From NCBI GenBank assembly GCA_951813575.1, contig OX638375.1, positions 868,001 to 932,000 of the forward strand: a stretch of 64,000 bases of DNA, read 5' to 3'. Each line of letters begins with the position of its first letter. The stretch's first letter is position 1. The DNA is from Candidatus Binatia bacterium (GTDB lineage: Bacteria > Desulfobacterota > Binatia > UBA9968 > JAJDTQ01). Made by a program: the position numbers and the translations under genes. The notes under the pieces are model-generated. The model searched no databases, had not been told where the DNA came from, and saw only the letters and a list, made by a program, of their open reading frames with translations. Positions 7,322-22,363 of this stretch are shown one piece after another.

Positions 7322-9088
7322 TCAGGTGTTGATATCCCGGCGCCAGACGATGGGGTCCACCAGGGCCGGCTTGCCGGCCTTGACCTGCTCGATGGCCCGG
7401 CGCACCGCCGGCACCACCTCCGCGGGGTCCTCGATGGGGCCTTCGGCGTACCAGCCCATGCCCCGGGCGATGTGGGCGAAGTCGGGCGGCGGCGCCTCCA
7501 GGTCCATGCCGATGTAGGCCCGGTCGGGGTCGGTGCCGCGCTGGTGGGCCATGTGAATCTGGTGCGCCCAGTCGTTGTAGTAGGCGCGGTTGTTGTACAT
7601 GACCACCAGCATGGGGATGTCGTACTTGATGGGCATCCACAGCGCGCCCAGGTCGAACATGAGGTCGCCGTCGGGCTGGAGGTCCACCACCAGCCTCCCC
7701 TGCCCCTTGTGGGCCAGCGCCACGCCGATGGACATGCCGATCTGGGTGCCGGTGCCCAGCTCCCGGCCCGGGTGCCGGTAGGGCTGGTCGAAGTCCCAGA
7801 TCTTCTGGACCCAGTCCTTGAGGGTTCCCGCGGTCAGCACCCAGTCCTCGTCCTTGATCGCCTGCCACACCTCATAGGCCAGCCGGGACTCGGTCATGGG
7901 GCGCTGGTCCATCTCCGACTCCACCTGCTTCTGCCACTTGGACCACTGCTGCTCGTGCTTGTCCGCCAGCGCCTTCTTGCGCTCCGCGACGCGCTCCTTC
8001 AGCGCCGCATCGGCGTCGATGAGGGCGCCGCACGCCTGGGTGAGCGCCGGGATGGTGATGGACGTGTCCCCCATCACCCGCAGGTCCCAGTTGTTGTGCT
8101 TGTTGTAGTCGGTGGCCCACTTGCTGATCTCGATGTCGGCGAAGCCGGCGTCGACCCATTTGCAGTCCGGCGTCGTCACCACCGTGATCTCGCGGGTCTG
8201 GGTGTTGAGCTTGTGAGAACCCCGTGTCCAGTCCACCACGTCCAGCGCCATCACCAGGTCCACGCCCGCGAAGGCGTCCGGGTTGAAGCTCATGCTCAAG
8301 GGATGGCGGTTGGGGAAGCCCAGCCGCTTGCAGACGTCGAAGACCGATGCCCCGACCGTTTCGGCCAGCTCCACCGTGGGCTCATAGCCCTCCGGCATGC
8401 GCGCGGCGTACTCGGTGAGCAGCAACGGATTGTCCGCCTTCACCAGCATCTCCGCGGCCTCGGCCACCACCGCCTGCTCCGGGGCGATGCGCGACGGCAC
8501 CCTGACCGCGGACGCCGGCGGGATCGTTATGTCGTCGGTGAGCGGGGTTTCCTGCAGCGCCGAGTCGTAGCACATGTAGATGGGGCCCTGGGGCTCGCTC
8601 ATCATGATGGAGTAGGCCCGGGCGAAGGAGTCCGGCACGCCGTGGATGCTGCCGGGCTGATAGTCCCACTTGGTGAAGTTCCGCACCGCGTCGCCCTGGG
8701 CGAACGCCGTATGGATCCAGTCGATGAACGGGCGACGGTACTTCTCGTCCATGGGGCCGGTGGCGCCGATGACGAACACCGGGCAGCGGTCGATGTAGGC
8801 GTAGTAGACACCCATGGGCGCATGCAGGAGACCCACCACGTCATGAACGATGGCAATCATGGGCTTGCCCGACGCCTTGGCGTAGCCATGGGCGATCTGC
8901 ACCGCGATCTTCTCGTGGTTGCACAGCAGCATCTCCGGGTCGTTCTCGCCGTAGTTCACCATGGAGTCGTGAAGACCCCGGTAGCTCGCCCCCGGGTTCA
9001 GGGCGACGTAGGGGATGTCGTAGAGCTTCATGAGGTCGACGATGACGTCCGACTGCCAGCGCTGCTCCGATTTCTTGATGTCCGACAT
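7322..9088 (-). CDS. Thiamine pyrophosphate-dependent enzyme, acetolactate synthase/benzoylformate decarboxylase-like (copy 2)
   Basis: A 588-aa paralogue of the downstream TPP enzyme, with the same landmarks: NPGASYRGLHDSMVNYGEND, proton-relay Glu in NHEKIAVQIAHGYAK, and PP-domain motif PDGDLMFDLGALW...MYNNRAYYND. Long stretches are identical between the two copies, while the central domains diverge. This pattern fits an ancient tandem duplication with either substrate divergence or a hetero-oligomeric enzyme. ATG 9088 starts MSDIKKSEQRWQSD, matching the N-terminus of copy 1. It is probably transcribed first in the operon 9088 to 4873. Confidence 0.85.
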   Translation of the reverse strand: MSDIKKSEQRWQSDVIVDLMKLYDIPYVALNPGASYRGLHDSMVNYGENDPEMLLCNHEKIAVQIAHGYAKASGKPMIAIVHDVVGLLHAPMGVYYAYIDRCPVFVIGATGPMDEKYRRPFIDWIHTAFAQGDAVRNFTKWDYQPGSIHGVPDSFARAYSIMMSEPQGPIYMCYDSALQETPLTDDITIPPASAVRVPSRIAPEQAVVAEAAEMLVKADNPLLLTEYAARMPEGYEPTVELAETVGASVFDVCKRLGFPNRHPLSMSFNPDAFAGVDLVMALDVVDWTRGSHKLNTQTREITVVTTPDCKWVDAGFADIEISKWATDYNKHNNWDLRVMGDTSITIPALTQACGALIDADAALKERVAERKKALADKHEQQWSKWQKQVESEMDQRPMTESRLAYEVWQAIKDEDWVLTAGTLKDWVQKIWDFDQPYRHPGRELGTGTQIGMSIGVALAHKGQGRLVVDLQPDGDLMFDLGALWMPIKYDIPMLVVMYNNRAYYNDWAHQIHMAHQRGTDPDRAYIGMDLEAPPPDFAHIARGMGWYAEGPIEDPAEVVPAVRRAIEQVKAGKPALVDPIVWRRDINT

Positions 9089-9267
9089 GGAAATGCCTTT
9101 CCCTGACCGGGTGTTCCGAGTCTGTCAATCTTGATTCGCGACTATCGAGTGACGGTGATTCGAACGTCAGGATTCAACAATGCAAAGTCTTGCGAAGCCT
9201 AGGCGATGAAACATGGTAAGTCAATTTGACGGAGCAACTTTGACAGCGCTGAACCGAAGCAACCCGA

Positions 9268-9600
9268 CTAGCCGGCGGCGCGCTCCAGCACTTCTTCGGC
9301 CCATTGGTTGAGACTCTTTCCGGACAGTTCAGCGGCAAGCGCGGCCTTGCGGTGAACCTCGGGGCTCACACGGAACATCACTTGCCCGGAGAACGCTTTT
9401 TGCGGTTTCTTTCCGATCCTGGCGCAGGTCTCGATGTAGTCCTCGACGGCCTCACGAAAAGCCTTTCGCAGGCCCCTGACCGTATCCGCGTGGAAGCCTA
9501 CGCCATCGCGAATGCCGGCGACCCTGCCGAAGAAGATCTCGTCGCCGTCGTCATACTCGATTCGGGCCGAATAGCCCTTGTAGGTCATCGTATTGTTCAT
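9268..9600 (-). CDS. hicB: HicB-family antitoxin-like protein, orphan
   Basis: A 110-aa protein. Start ATG 9600 gives MNNTMTYKGYSARIEYDDGD, the HicB partial RNase H-like fold (YKGYSA-x-IEYD...FFGRVAGI...TVRGLRKAFREAVEDY). It ends in a ribbon-helix-helix DNA-binding segment (VMFRVSPEVHRKAALAAELS...LNQWAEEVLERA). In this HicB subtype the RHH domain lets the protein repress its own promoter. No HicA toxin frame is visible on either side, so it looks orphaned. The longer open frame upstream of 9600 shows no homology and is not used. Confidence 0.8.
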   Translation of the reverse strand: MNNTMTYKGYSARIEYDDGDEIFFGRVAGIRDGVGFHADTVRGLRKAFREAVEDYIETCARIGKKPQKAFSGQVMFRVSPEVHRKAALAAELSGKSLNQWAEEVLERAAG

Positions 9601-9790
9601 GGAGTTACTCCAATCCGTTCCAGAAACGCGCCGGCCGCGAGGACCTGGTAGCGTTTCGCTTCCTTCGCAGGATGCGGGCGGGCGTGCCGTCCGCGAGGAC
9701 GCCGCGCGGTAGCCGCGCGGGGACCTGAGCTTGTGAAGCGTACCAAGGGTTGATACGGTCGGCGTCACTTCACCGGAAGGGAGTTTCAAT

Positions 9791-10213
9791 ATGAACAGAC
9801 CGGGAATCTGGCAGCTTTTCGCCGCGGTATTGCTGGGCTTTCTGGCATTCGCCGGCCATGCGGCGGCACAAGAGCAACGGGCGTTTTTCGTCGAGCCGAA
9901 GGACGGCGCGGAAGTCCGGAGCCCCTTCAAGGTCGTGATGGGCGTCGAGGGCATGACCATAAAGGCTTCCGGCGGGGTGGTGGCGGGCACCGGGCATCAC
10001 CACATCCTCATCAACCAGGGCCCGATGCGCGGCGGAAAGGTGATCCCGACGGACAAGACCCACCTGCATTACGGCAAGGGGCAGACGGAAGCCAGCATCG
10101 AGCTCCCCCCGGGAGACTACACGCTGACCATGCAGTTCGCCGACGGCCTGCATCGCTCCTTCGGCAAGAAGATGGCGCACACGATCAAGATCAAGGTGCT
10201 GCCCGCCAAGTGA
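9791..10213 (+). CDS. DUF4399 domain-containing secreted protein
   Basis: A 140-aa protein with a clear signal peptide: basic MNRPG, a hydrophobic core, and likely cleavage after HAAA at residue 26. The mature part carries the DUF4399 signature: FVEPKDGAEVRSPFKVVMGVEGM, then GHHHILIN and a final PGDYTLTMQFADG with an HRSFGKKM region. It is a periplasmic beta-sandwich protein of unknown role. The His-rich GTGHHHILI could bind metal (inference). A ribosome site, AAGGGAG, precedes the ATG. It stands alone between the divergent HicB and the EamA gene. Confidence 0.85.
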   Translation: MNRPGIWQLFAAVLLGFLAFAGHAAAQEQRAFFVEPKDGAEVRSPFKVVMGVEGMTIKASGGVVAGTGHHHILINQGPMRGGKVIPTDKTHLHYGKGQTEASIELPPGDYTLTMQFADGLHRSFGKKMAHTIKIKVLPAK

Positions 10214-10223
10214 CCGCAGAGGT

Positions 10224-10251
10224 GCAGGGGCGACCGGCCGGTCGCCCCTGC
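10224..10251 (+). repeat. Dispersed extragenic palindrome, family P3
   Basis: A perfect palindrome, GCAGGGGCGACCGG followed by its complement, 10 bases after the DUF4399 stop codon. It is the same family as 3964-3989 and 48993-49019 and may serve as a transcription end for the gene before it. Confidence 0.75.
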
Positions 10252-10323
10252 CGGAGATCGTCTCAACAACCTCCCGCCCGCCGGGTTTGACCCCGAGGCG
10301 GGCGTCTGACCACACTGCCCCTG

Positions 10324-11202
10324 GTGGAAACCGGGATCATCTACGCCATCGCCGGGGGCATCGTGTGGGGTTTCGTGCCGCCGCTGGTGAAGCGCGGGCT
10401 GGTCCACTCCGACGTCGATGCCGCCGTCACCGTCCAGCAACTCGCCATGGTGGCGTTCCTGCTGGTGGTCTGGGTGGTCGGCTGGGGCGCCGGCGGACTG
10501 CCGATTCCCCTTCCCGCCCTTGTCACCTTCGTCATTCTGGGGGCTATCGGCGCCTTCTTCGGCCGCGTCTTCCTGCTGAGAGCCATCGACCAGATCGGCG
10601 CTTCCCGGGCGCAGTCCATCAAGAACGCCTCGCCGCTGCTCACCGCCGTGATCGGCGTCACCTTCCTCGGCGAAAGCGCCACGCTGGGGACCTTCGGCGG
10701 CGTCATCGTGATCGTCGCCGGCATCCTCCTCATCACGCACACCAAGGGATCCGAGACCGAACCCGGGGCGCCCCTGGTAGGGTTCGGCAACGCCGCCCTG
10801 TCCTTCCTCTTCTACAGCCTGGGCCCGATCCTGAAGCGGCTCGGGGTGCTGCAGGGCGGCGACCCCATCGTCGGCGCGGTGATCACCCAGGTCACCGGCC
10901 TGATGTTCATCGGCCTGCTGGGCAAGACGGTGCGCATCCGCATCGTCTGGCGCGGCGTGCCGCTGGCTCCAGCCGTCTACTTCGCCGCCTCCGGCGTCGT
11001 CCACGCCATCGGCACCATCCTCACCTTCCTGGCCGTGGTCCACGCCCCGGCGGTGATCGTGGGCCCCATCTGGAACATCCAGCCCCTGGTCACATTCGCG
11101 CTGGCGCACTTCACCCTCAAGGGAATCGAGATCGTAAGGATTCAGGACGGCTTGGGGGCCGTTCTGATCGTGGGCGGGGTGTTCCTGCTGGCATGGACGT
11201 GA
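10324..11202 (+). CDS. EamA/DMT-family transporter
   Basis: A 292-aa inner-membrane protein with about ten hydrophobic segments in two EamA repeats. GGIVWGFVPPLVKRGL starts the first repeat and FAASGVVHAIGTILTFLAVV lies in the second. Short basic loops include KRGL and RIRIVWRG. The family exports or imports small metabolites. The substrate is not predictable. GTG 10324 is taken as the start because it immediately precedes the first helix. No strong ribosome site is visible, so the start is uncertain. Confidence 0.8.
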   Translation: METGIIYAIAGGIVWGFVPPLVKRGLVHSDVDAAVTVQQLAMVAFLLVVWVVGWGAGGLPIPLPALVTFVILGAIGAFFGRVFLLRAIDQIGASRAQSIKNASPLLTAVIGVTFLGESATLGTFGGVIVIVAGILLITHTKGSETEPGAPLVGFGNAALSFLFYSLGPILKRLGVLQGGDPIVGAVITQVTGLMFIGLLGKTVRIRIVWRGVPLAPAVYFAASGVVHAIGTILTFLAVVHAPAVIVGPIWNIQPLVTFALAHFTLKGIEIVRIQDGLGAVLIVGGVFLLAWT

Positions 11203-11251
11203 CCCCACCGTCTGCCAGGCGGCTCAGTTCCTTGACGTACGAGCGAGGCAA

Positions 11252-11270
11252 GGCGGGTTCAAGACCCGCC
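11252..11270 (+). repeat. Dispersed extragenic palindrome, family P4
   Basis: An inverted repeat, GGCGGGTTCAAGACCCGCC, between convergent genes, immediately before the end of the DUF4238 gene. A close relative lies at 14512-14534, and a half copy lies near 22363. Confidence 0.65.
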
Positions 11271-11271
11271 C

Positions 11272-12171
11272 CTATGCGTATCTCCGTTTGAAACGATTCG
11301 CTACGAATCGTTGCGGCCTGCGACTATCAGCAAACACGCGCTCGCGCGCTTGGACGCATGAAGATTGGTTCATGACCGTGAGAAGCGTCTTCCGGTTACG
11401 GTGAAACTCTTGTGCGAGAACACACCGTGCGGTGATGGGTGATTTGAATGCCACGAAGGCCTTCTGCGGATTGAGTGGGAGAGCCAAGAAGTCTGGATCG
11501 GTGAAGTTGGTGATGCCGGACTCAGTCGTAGAGATGACGGGCCGGTCCGAGAGGGCAAGCGAATGCCCGTACTCGCGGAAATCCAGCACGCCGCGAGATG
11601 CAAACTGTGGCTGGTGGAGGTGGTTGGCGTAATCGCGGATCACGGCAGGGAACCGGCGAATCCCGAGGTCTTTGGCAAGGCCGGGATCTAACGCCTCGGC
11701 AAATTCAATCAAGGAAACGGGATCACCCGGCTCGGCCAGGGCGTCATACTCCTCGGGGTCCTCGGTGGGACTGTGAAGGATAGACTCGGACCCGACTCGC
11801 CGGATTTGATCGACGTTGTCCGGATCGCGGAGAACGAGCGAAGCCATGAAGACACAGAGGATGTAGTACTCGCGCGGAGAGAGGGTCGGGGTGGAATCAA
11901 GCAACTTGGTGACCACGTTCGCAGCGTCGCTATCGATCTGTTGCATAGTACAGACTTCGACGTGGTCGGTTCGACCGCTTATCGGGTGGGTTAACGATAA
12001 CAAGTGCTGTTCATAGCCTGTCTTCTCGGGAATCAATTCAGATGCCGTCAGTTTCCCTGGCGTTGCGTGCCATGTGAACACGGTAACTTTATCGGCTCCA
12101 TTGAGCCTCCGAGCCCACCGCTTCAGAAAGAACACGGGCACAACGCGATGGTCGATCGCTTGCTGTGACAC
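11272..12171 (-). CDS. DUF4238 domain-containing protein
   Basis: A 299-aa soluble protein starting MSQQAIDHRVVPVFFLKRWA. It matches the DUF4238 pattern, in which an N-terminal basic (H-x-x-P-x-F-xLK-x-W/F) motif is followed by an ExxL segment and a C-terminal ISDRPV-like strand (here LALSDRPVISTTESG). The function is unknown. The family is patchy and often sits near mobile or defence genes. GC and codon use look slightly lower than in the catabolic genes around it, consistent with acquisition. Confidence 0.75.
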   Translation of the reverse strand: MSQQAIDHRVVPVFFLKRWARRLNGADKVTVFTWHATPGKLTASELIPEKTGYEQHLLSLTHPISGRTDHVEVCTMQQIDSDAANVVTKLLDSTPTLSPREYYILCVFMASLVLRDPDNVDQIRRVGSESILHSPTEDPEEYDALAEPGDPVSLIEFAEALDPGLAKDLGIRRFPAVIRDYANHLHQPQFASRGVLDFREYGHSLALSDRPVISTTESGITNFTDPDFLALPLNPQKAFVAFKSPITARCVLAQEFHRNRKTLLTVMNQSSCVQARERVFADSRRPQRFVANRFKRRYA

Positions 12172-12334
12172 CTGTTAGCCTTTGCGTGGCCTCTCCAAGA
12201 TATCTCCAATAATGCACAAGATCAGCGTCGACCTCTGAGACCACAGAGCCACGGACAACCGGCAAGCCCGTTGGTCGATGCAAGTCGGCGAGGCGAGAGT
12301 CAGGAATTGACCTGGTTGATTTGCGGGACCGGTC

Positions 12335-12390
12335 AGCGCAAGTCGGTGCTACCCATGGGGTAGCGCTCCACTTCCCGAGCGACGCTACGC
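12335..12390 (-). repeat. Duplicated 3' end of gltD (outer copy)
   Basis: This stretch repeats the end of gltD at an exact offset of 600 bases (12935-12990). On the minus strand it encodes VAREVERYPMGSTDLR plus stop, against [16 protein letters not shown] plus stop in gltD. About 34 of 40 bases match in the best part (12341-12380). The YgiT/DUF4258 pair lies between the two copies, so this is probably a boundary left by its insertion. Confidence 0.75.
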
Positions 12391-12600
12391 GGCACCCTCT
12401 GAAAGCCGTCGCGTCTGCTCATCCAGCGTGTGAATCGTGTCCTGGATGGTGTCGACCTCTCGCTCGTCGAGATAGGGTTCGCCACACTGGCTGCAGACCC
12501 AGGCCGGTACCGCATCGAGCGCCAGGTGATAGCCGCTGCGCTCAATATGGAAGGATGTGGTCGAGCGCGTCATCGCTCCCTTGCAGTGAATGCAGTTCAT
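12385..12600 (-). CDS. YgiT-type zinc finger protein (antitoxin-like)
   Basis: A 71-aa protein with the two-knuckle zinc site CIHCKGAM...CSQCGEPY (Cys at about 3, 6, 37 and 40). This is the MqsA/YgiT-type N-terminal domain, followed by a short helical tail (VDTIQDTIHTLDEQ). It lacks the HTH domain of full MqsA. Its start overlaps the stop of the DUF4258 gene by ATGA, so the two are translationally coupled. By analogy with MqsRA-like modules this is the antidote partner. Confidence 0.8.
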   Translation of the reverse strand: MNCIHCKGAMTRSTTSFHIERSGYHLALDAVPAWVCSQCGEPYLDEREVDTIQDTIHTLDEQTRRLSEGAA

Positions 12601-12911
12601 GATTTCTTCCTCGTTCGCAAGTCACTTTCCCATTCATCCGGCGAAGGAATATACGCTGTGATGACCGCGAGATAGTCTTCTTTGGGTGAGCAGACCACAT
12701 GGATGTCTCGCTGCCCGTTTCCGCGGCCGTGTAACAGGCAACTATGTCCCCGCGCATCTTCAGGATAGTCCTCGATCAGTTCACCGCGCTCGACGACTTC
12801 CCGGACCTCGCTGGTCGTGATCATCCTCTCCGGCCGCGCCATCTGCCGCACCGCGGCGGCGGATCTAACCTGCTCAACGATCCCTCTCTGAACCACTGGT
12901 ATGACCGTCAA
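12597..12911 (-). CDS. DUF4258 domain-containing protein (RelE/MqsR-like toxin candidate)
   Basis: A 104-aa protein. The conserved DUF4258 core is present: TSEVREVVERGELIEDYPED, then the beta-strands RDIHVVCSPKEDYLAVITAY and the terminal PSPDEWESDLRTR. DUF4258 proteins share the RelE/HigB-type microbial RNase fold and are commonly paired with YgiT-type zinc finger proteins, as here. The first 15 residues have no family match, so the true start may be a later codon. Confidence 0.75.
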   Translation of the reverse strand: MTVIPVVQRGIVEQVRSAAAVRQMARPERMITTSEVREVVERGELIEDYPEDARGHSCLLHGRGNGQRDIHVVCSPKEDYLAVITAYIPSPDEWESDLRTRKKS

Positions 12912-12932
12912 GCGAGCGAAGTCAAGAGCGAC

Positions 12933-14429
<1,497 letters not shown>

Positions 14430-14511
14430 AACAACCCGGTGACGTCCCCCCTGAACGTCCCCTACCCTTTACATTGAGGTGCTGTTCCGAACGGGGCAAC
14501 CGCCCGCACTC

Positions 14512-14531
14512 GGGCGGGTTTGAACCCGCCC

Positions 14532-14534
<3 letters not shown>
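14512..14534 (-). repeat. Dispersed extragenic palindrome, family P4, at the gltB stop
   Basis: An inverted repeat, GGGCGGGTTTGAACCCGCCC plus CTAC, in the gltB-gltD spacer that overlaps the gltB stop codon. It could modulate the gltB to gltD transcript ratio. This role is inferred from position only. Confidence 0.65.
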
Positions 14535-19094
<4,560 letters not shown>

Positions 19095-19230
19095 ATCGAG
19101 CAGCCCTCTGCGAGACGGCCCCCGCCCGTCTCGCCGATATTCGGAACATGCCGGAATACCACAAAACAATCCGAGTTTCAGCAGCTATCACGTTTCTGTT
19201 AAGGAGACGTCCCACGGCCTGGACGGCCAA

Positions 19231-19389
19231 GTGTCCTGTCCCACGTAATACTTTACCGATCTGCTTGTCTTTCTTGTCGTCGGCTGCGTTGCTCTTCCTC
19301 GCGTGGTAACCGCCACTGCTCGTCATCGCGCCTTGCCGACCACAAGAAATCCTGCGCATCTCGGTAAAGTATTACGTGGGACAGGACAC
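19231..19389 (-). mobile_element. 159-bp hairpin MITE, copy A
   Basis: The outer 30 bases are perfectly inverted (GTGTCCTGTCCCACG... at 19230-19259 against its complement at 19361-19390). Shorter inner arms (CTTGT...GTCGGC) and a 63-bp core (19278-19340) follow. The core matches copy B (46138-46200) at 61 of 63 positions on the opposite strand. It is flanked by AA on the left and TA on the right, which suggests a TA target as for IS630/Tc1-like elements. It has no transposase and lies upstream of gltB. Confidence 0.85.
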
Positions 19390-19600
19390 TAGCGTATCTC
19401 CCCGAACGCGGCACTGAGGCGGGTGGTCGGCTTGTTCCGCCGATCCCCCACAGTCTATCAATGTATGGTCCGTTTCGCCAAGTCCCTGACACACTTGCCG
19501 GACCATCGGTCCGGTTGGCCGCACCACCCCGCGGACACGGTTCCGAAATGATCGCCCGTCGGTTATAGAAGTAGGACACCCCAATCCTGGAGCACTCTCG

Positions 19601-21880
19601 ATGAAATACGTGGGCCAATCGGTACGCAGTCTCGATGCGGATGAAAAAGTCACCGGCACCGCCGTCTACACGGCGGACCTGACCGTCCCGGGAATGAAGT
19701 TCGCCAGGGTCATCGGCAGTCCCCATGCGCACGCGCGCATCGACGGGTTCCACCTCGAAGACGCGCTCGCGGTCCCCGGCGTGCGTACCATCGTGACCCA
19801 TGACAGCCTCGACTTCAGCCGGCTGGGGTGCCTCCGCACCCTCAAGCCTTACGGCCAGGCGGTGAAGGACCGGCCGGTGCTGGCCCACGGCAAGGTGCGG
19901 TTCCAGGGCGAGCCCGTGGCCATCGTGGTGGCCGACAGCGAGACCGCGGCCGTGGAGGCGGCGGCGCGGGTGGAGGTACGGTACACGCCGCTGACCCAGG
20001 TGTCGGAGATGATGTCGGCGATGGAGGGCGGCACCCTGGTGCACGACTCTGACTCCGCCTACGACCGCGAGGGCGAAAGCGACTTCGACCACGACTACGG
20101 CCGCAACAACTGCGGCGGCACCCACTTCGTCCAGGGGGACCCGGAGCGAGCCTTCCGCGAGGCCGCCCACGTCATCGAGGACCATTTCTCCTTCCCGTCG
20201 CTGTTCCACTACCCCATGGAGCCCCACTGCGCCCTGGCCACGGTGGACGACGAGTCCGTCACCGTGCACACCTCCTCCCAGGCCCCTTTTCCGGTGCGCG
20301 ACGAGCTGGCGCGCATGTTCGGGCTCGAGCAGGAACAGGTGACGGTGAAGGTCCCCTACGTCGGCGGCGGCTTCGGCGCCAAGGGCCACATCGGCGTCGA
20401 GCACCTGGCGATCCTGGCGGCGGCCGCCTCCGGGGAGACGGTGCAGCTCCGCATGTCCATGGAAGAGACCGCGTTCACCGCCCGGCGCCATCCCGCCGAG
20501 ATCGAGATCCGCACGGGGCTGCGCGAGGACGGCACCCTGCTGTGCCGGGAAGCGAAAATCTACCTGGACACGGGCGCCTACGCCGACTTCGGCATCCAGG
20601 TGACGCGCAAGGCGGCCTTTCGCTCCGTGGGACCCTACCGGGTGGCCCACGCCCGGGCCGACTGCTACTCGGTCTACACCAACAAGGTGCCCGCCGGCGC
20701 CTTCCGCGGCATCGGCAGCGTGCAACTCGGCTGGGCCTGCGAGGCCCACACCGACCGCATCTGCACCGAGCTCGGCTACGACCCCATTGAATTCCGCCTC
20801 AAGAACCTGCTGCGGGCCGGAGAGAAATACGTGCTCGGCGGTCCGCCGCTGGACGGCAATCCCCACGCCGCGCTGACGGCCTGCCTGGAGCTCTTCGAGA
20901 AGACCCGCCAGGCCCGCACCCCCGAGTCCCTGGCGCGGCCCGGCGAGAAGATCGGCACCGGCGTCGCCTGCGCCATCAAGGACCTCTCCACCACCCTGTA
21001 CAACGCCCGGATCGTGTTCGAGGACGACGCCACCTTCACGGTGCACGCCAACGCCCCCGAGATCGGCGGCGGCGCCAAGACGGTGCTGGCCCAGACCGCG
21101 GCCGAGGCGCTCGGAGTCGGCATCGACCGGATCACCATCGCCCCCTACGACACCAGCACCACGCCCGGCGCCTCCGGCGTCTACGGCAGCCGCATCACCG
21201 TGCTCATGGGCAACGCGGTGAAGCGGGCGTCCGAGGAACTGCGGGAGCTCATGCTGCAACAGGCCGCCGCCCTGACCGACCGGGACGTCCAGGACCTTTC
21301 CCTGGACGACGGCGTATTCTCGGGCAACGGCGAGCCGGTGATGACCCTGGACGAGCTGGCGGACCGGATCACCGGCACGCTGGTGGGCCGGGGCATGGAC
21401 AAGGCCCTCACCCGCGACCGCATCGACATCCGCACCTGGGAGATCAATGCCGGCATCGCGGTGATGGCGGTGGACTCGGAAACCGGCAGGGCGCGCTGCC
21501 TGACCTACGTCTCCTCGGCCGACATCGGACAGGCCATGCACCCGCTCCGGTGCGAGGGACAGGAGCAGGGCTCGATCATGTTCGGCATGGGCAACAGCCT
21601 CACCGAGGAACAGGTGTTCGACGGCGCCCTGCTGCTCAACCCCAGCGCCATCGACTACGCTTTGCCGCGGTTCCAGAACCTGCCCGCGGTGCTCGATTCC
21701 GTGCTGATCGAGAACCGGGACGGCCCCGGCCCCTTCGGCAGCAAGGGCATGGCCGAGGGCGGGCTGGCGCCGGTAGCTCCGGCCATCGCCGCCGCCTTGA
21801 GAGAGGCCGTGGGCATCGTGGTCCACGACCTGCCCATGAGCCCCGAGCGGGTATACCGGCTGATGGAGTCCGCGGGCTGA
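19601..21880 (+). CDS. Xanthine dehydrogenase-family molybdopterin-binding (large) subunit
   Basis: A 759-aa molybdenum hydroxylase catalytic subunit. Near the N-terminus is the a/b-hammerhead domain (VTGTAVYTADLTVPGMKFA). Mo-cofactor motifs are VGGGFGAKGH, GAFRGIGSVQLGWACE and the catalytic Glu in GSKGMAEGGLAP near the C-terminus. The substrate is unknown (purine, aldehyde or aromatic hydroxylation are family reactions). No [2Fe-2S] or FAD subunit gene is adjacent. The Cox-like genes at 24797-26141 could supply them (inference). Its stop overlaps the start of the next gene (TGATG). Confidence 0.9.
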   Translation: MKYVGQSVRSLDADEKVTGTAVYTADLTVPGMKFARVIGSPHAHARIDGFHLEDALAVPGVRTIVTHDSLDFSRLGCLRTLKPYGQAVKDRPVLAHGKVRFQGEPVAIVVADSETAAVEAAARVEVRYTPLTQVSEMMSAMEGGTLVHDSDSAYDREGESDFDHDYGRNNCGGTHFVQGDPERAFREAAHVIEDHFSFPSLFHYPMEPHCALATVDDESVTVHTSSQAPFPVRDELARMFGLEQEQVTVKVPYVGGGFGAKGHIGVEHLAILAAAASGETVQLRMSMEETAFTARRHPAEIEIRTGLREDGTLLCREAKIYLDTGAYADFGIQVTRKAAFRSVGPYRVAHARADCYSVYTNKVPAGAFRGIGSVQLGWACEAHTDRICTELGYDPIEFRLKNLLRAGEKYVLGGPPLDGNPHAALTACLELFEKTRQARTPESLARPGEKIGTGVACAIKDLSTTLYNARIVFEDDATFTVHANAPEIGGGAKTVLAQTAAEALGVGIDRITIAPYDTSTTPGASGVYGSRITVLMGNAVKRASEELRELMLQQAAALTDRDVQDLSLDDGVFSGNGEPVMTLDELADRITGTLVGRGMDKALTRDRIDIRTWEINAGIAVMAVDSETGRARCLTYVSSADIGQAMHPLRCEGQEQGSIMFGMGNSLTEEQVFDGALLLNPSAIDYALPRFQNLPAVLDSVLIENRDGPGPFGSKGMAEGGLAPVAPAIAAALREAVGIVVHDLPMSPERVYRLMESAG

Positions 21881-22363
21881 TGGACGGCCCCTCCGACATC
21901 GAGTCCCGGGTGGCGGCCGCGCTCCAGGAACTCGGCCTTTCCTACGAGGTCGTCCACATCGACCCCGCCTTCGCGGATACCGCGGACTTCTGCCAGAAGT
22001 ACGGCTATCCGATGGAAACCAGCGGCAACACCATCATCGTGGCCTCCAAGCGCGGCGAGAAGAAGTACTGCGCGTGCATCGTGCAGGCTTCCGCGCGGCT
22101 CGACGTGAACAAGACCGTCAAACGTGTCCAGGGCCTCGTTCGCCTCCGCCGAGGAGACCATGGAGTTGACGGGCATGATGATCGGCGGCGTCACCGCGTT
22201 CGCCCTGCCCGCGGACCTTCCGGTCTACGCCGACCCGAGCCTGCGGTACCAGGAGTACGTCATCCTCGGTTCCGGCAGCCGCTCGTCCAAGATCAAGATC
22301 TCGCCCGAGGACATCGGCAGGATACCCGGCGCGCGGTTCATCGACGGGCTGGCGATGTCGTAG
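21880..22363 (+). pseudogene. YbaK/prolyl-tRNA deacylase-like protein, frameshifted
   Basis: The ATG overlaps the preceding stop. The first part (MDGPSDIESRVAAALQELGL ... IIVASKRGEKKYCACIVQASARLDVNKTV) and the second part (RASFASAEETMELTGMMIGG ... FIDGLAMS) are adjoining pieces of one YbaK domain. Such domains deacylate mis-charged tRNA. The frame changes near 22115-22125, and a few residues of the usual VxKxLG-x-R linker are missing. This indicates a small deletion of non-multiple-of-three length or a sequencing error. No hairpin suggests programmed frameshifting. Confidence 0.7.

Noticed and set aside
9601..9990. A HicA toxin upstream of HicB
   Set aside because: All frames in the region were read; none shows the HicA G-S-H-x-x-(Y/F) dsRBD motif, and the open frame is low-complexity and overlaps the DUF4399 gene.
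12333..12545. 70-aa frame ending MGSTDLR
   Set aside because: Only its last residues are meaningful, as a duplicated gltD tail; the rest is an out-of-frame reading of the YgiT gene.
22110..22130. Programmed frameshift in the YbaK-like gene
   Set aside because: No slippery heptamer or stimulating hairpin is seen, and conserved residues are missing at the joint.
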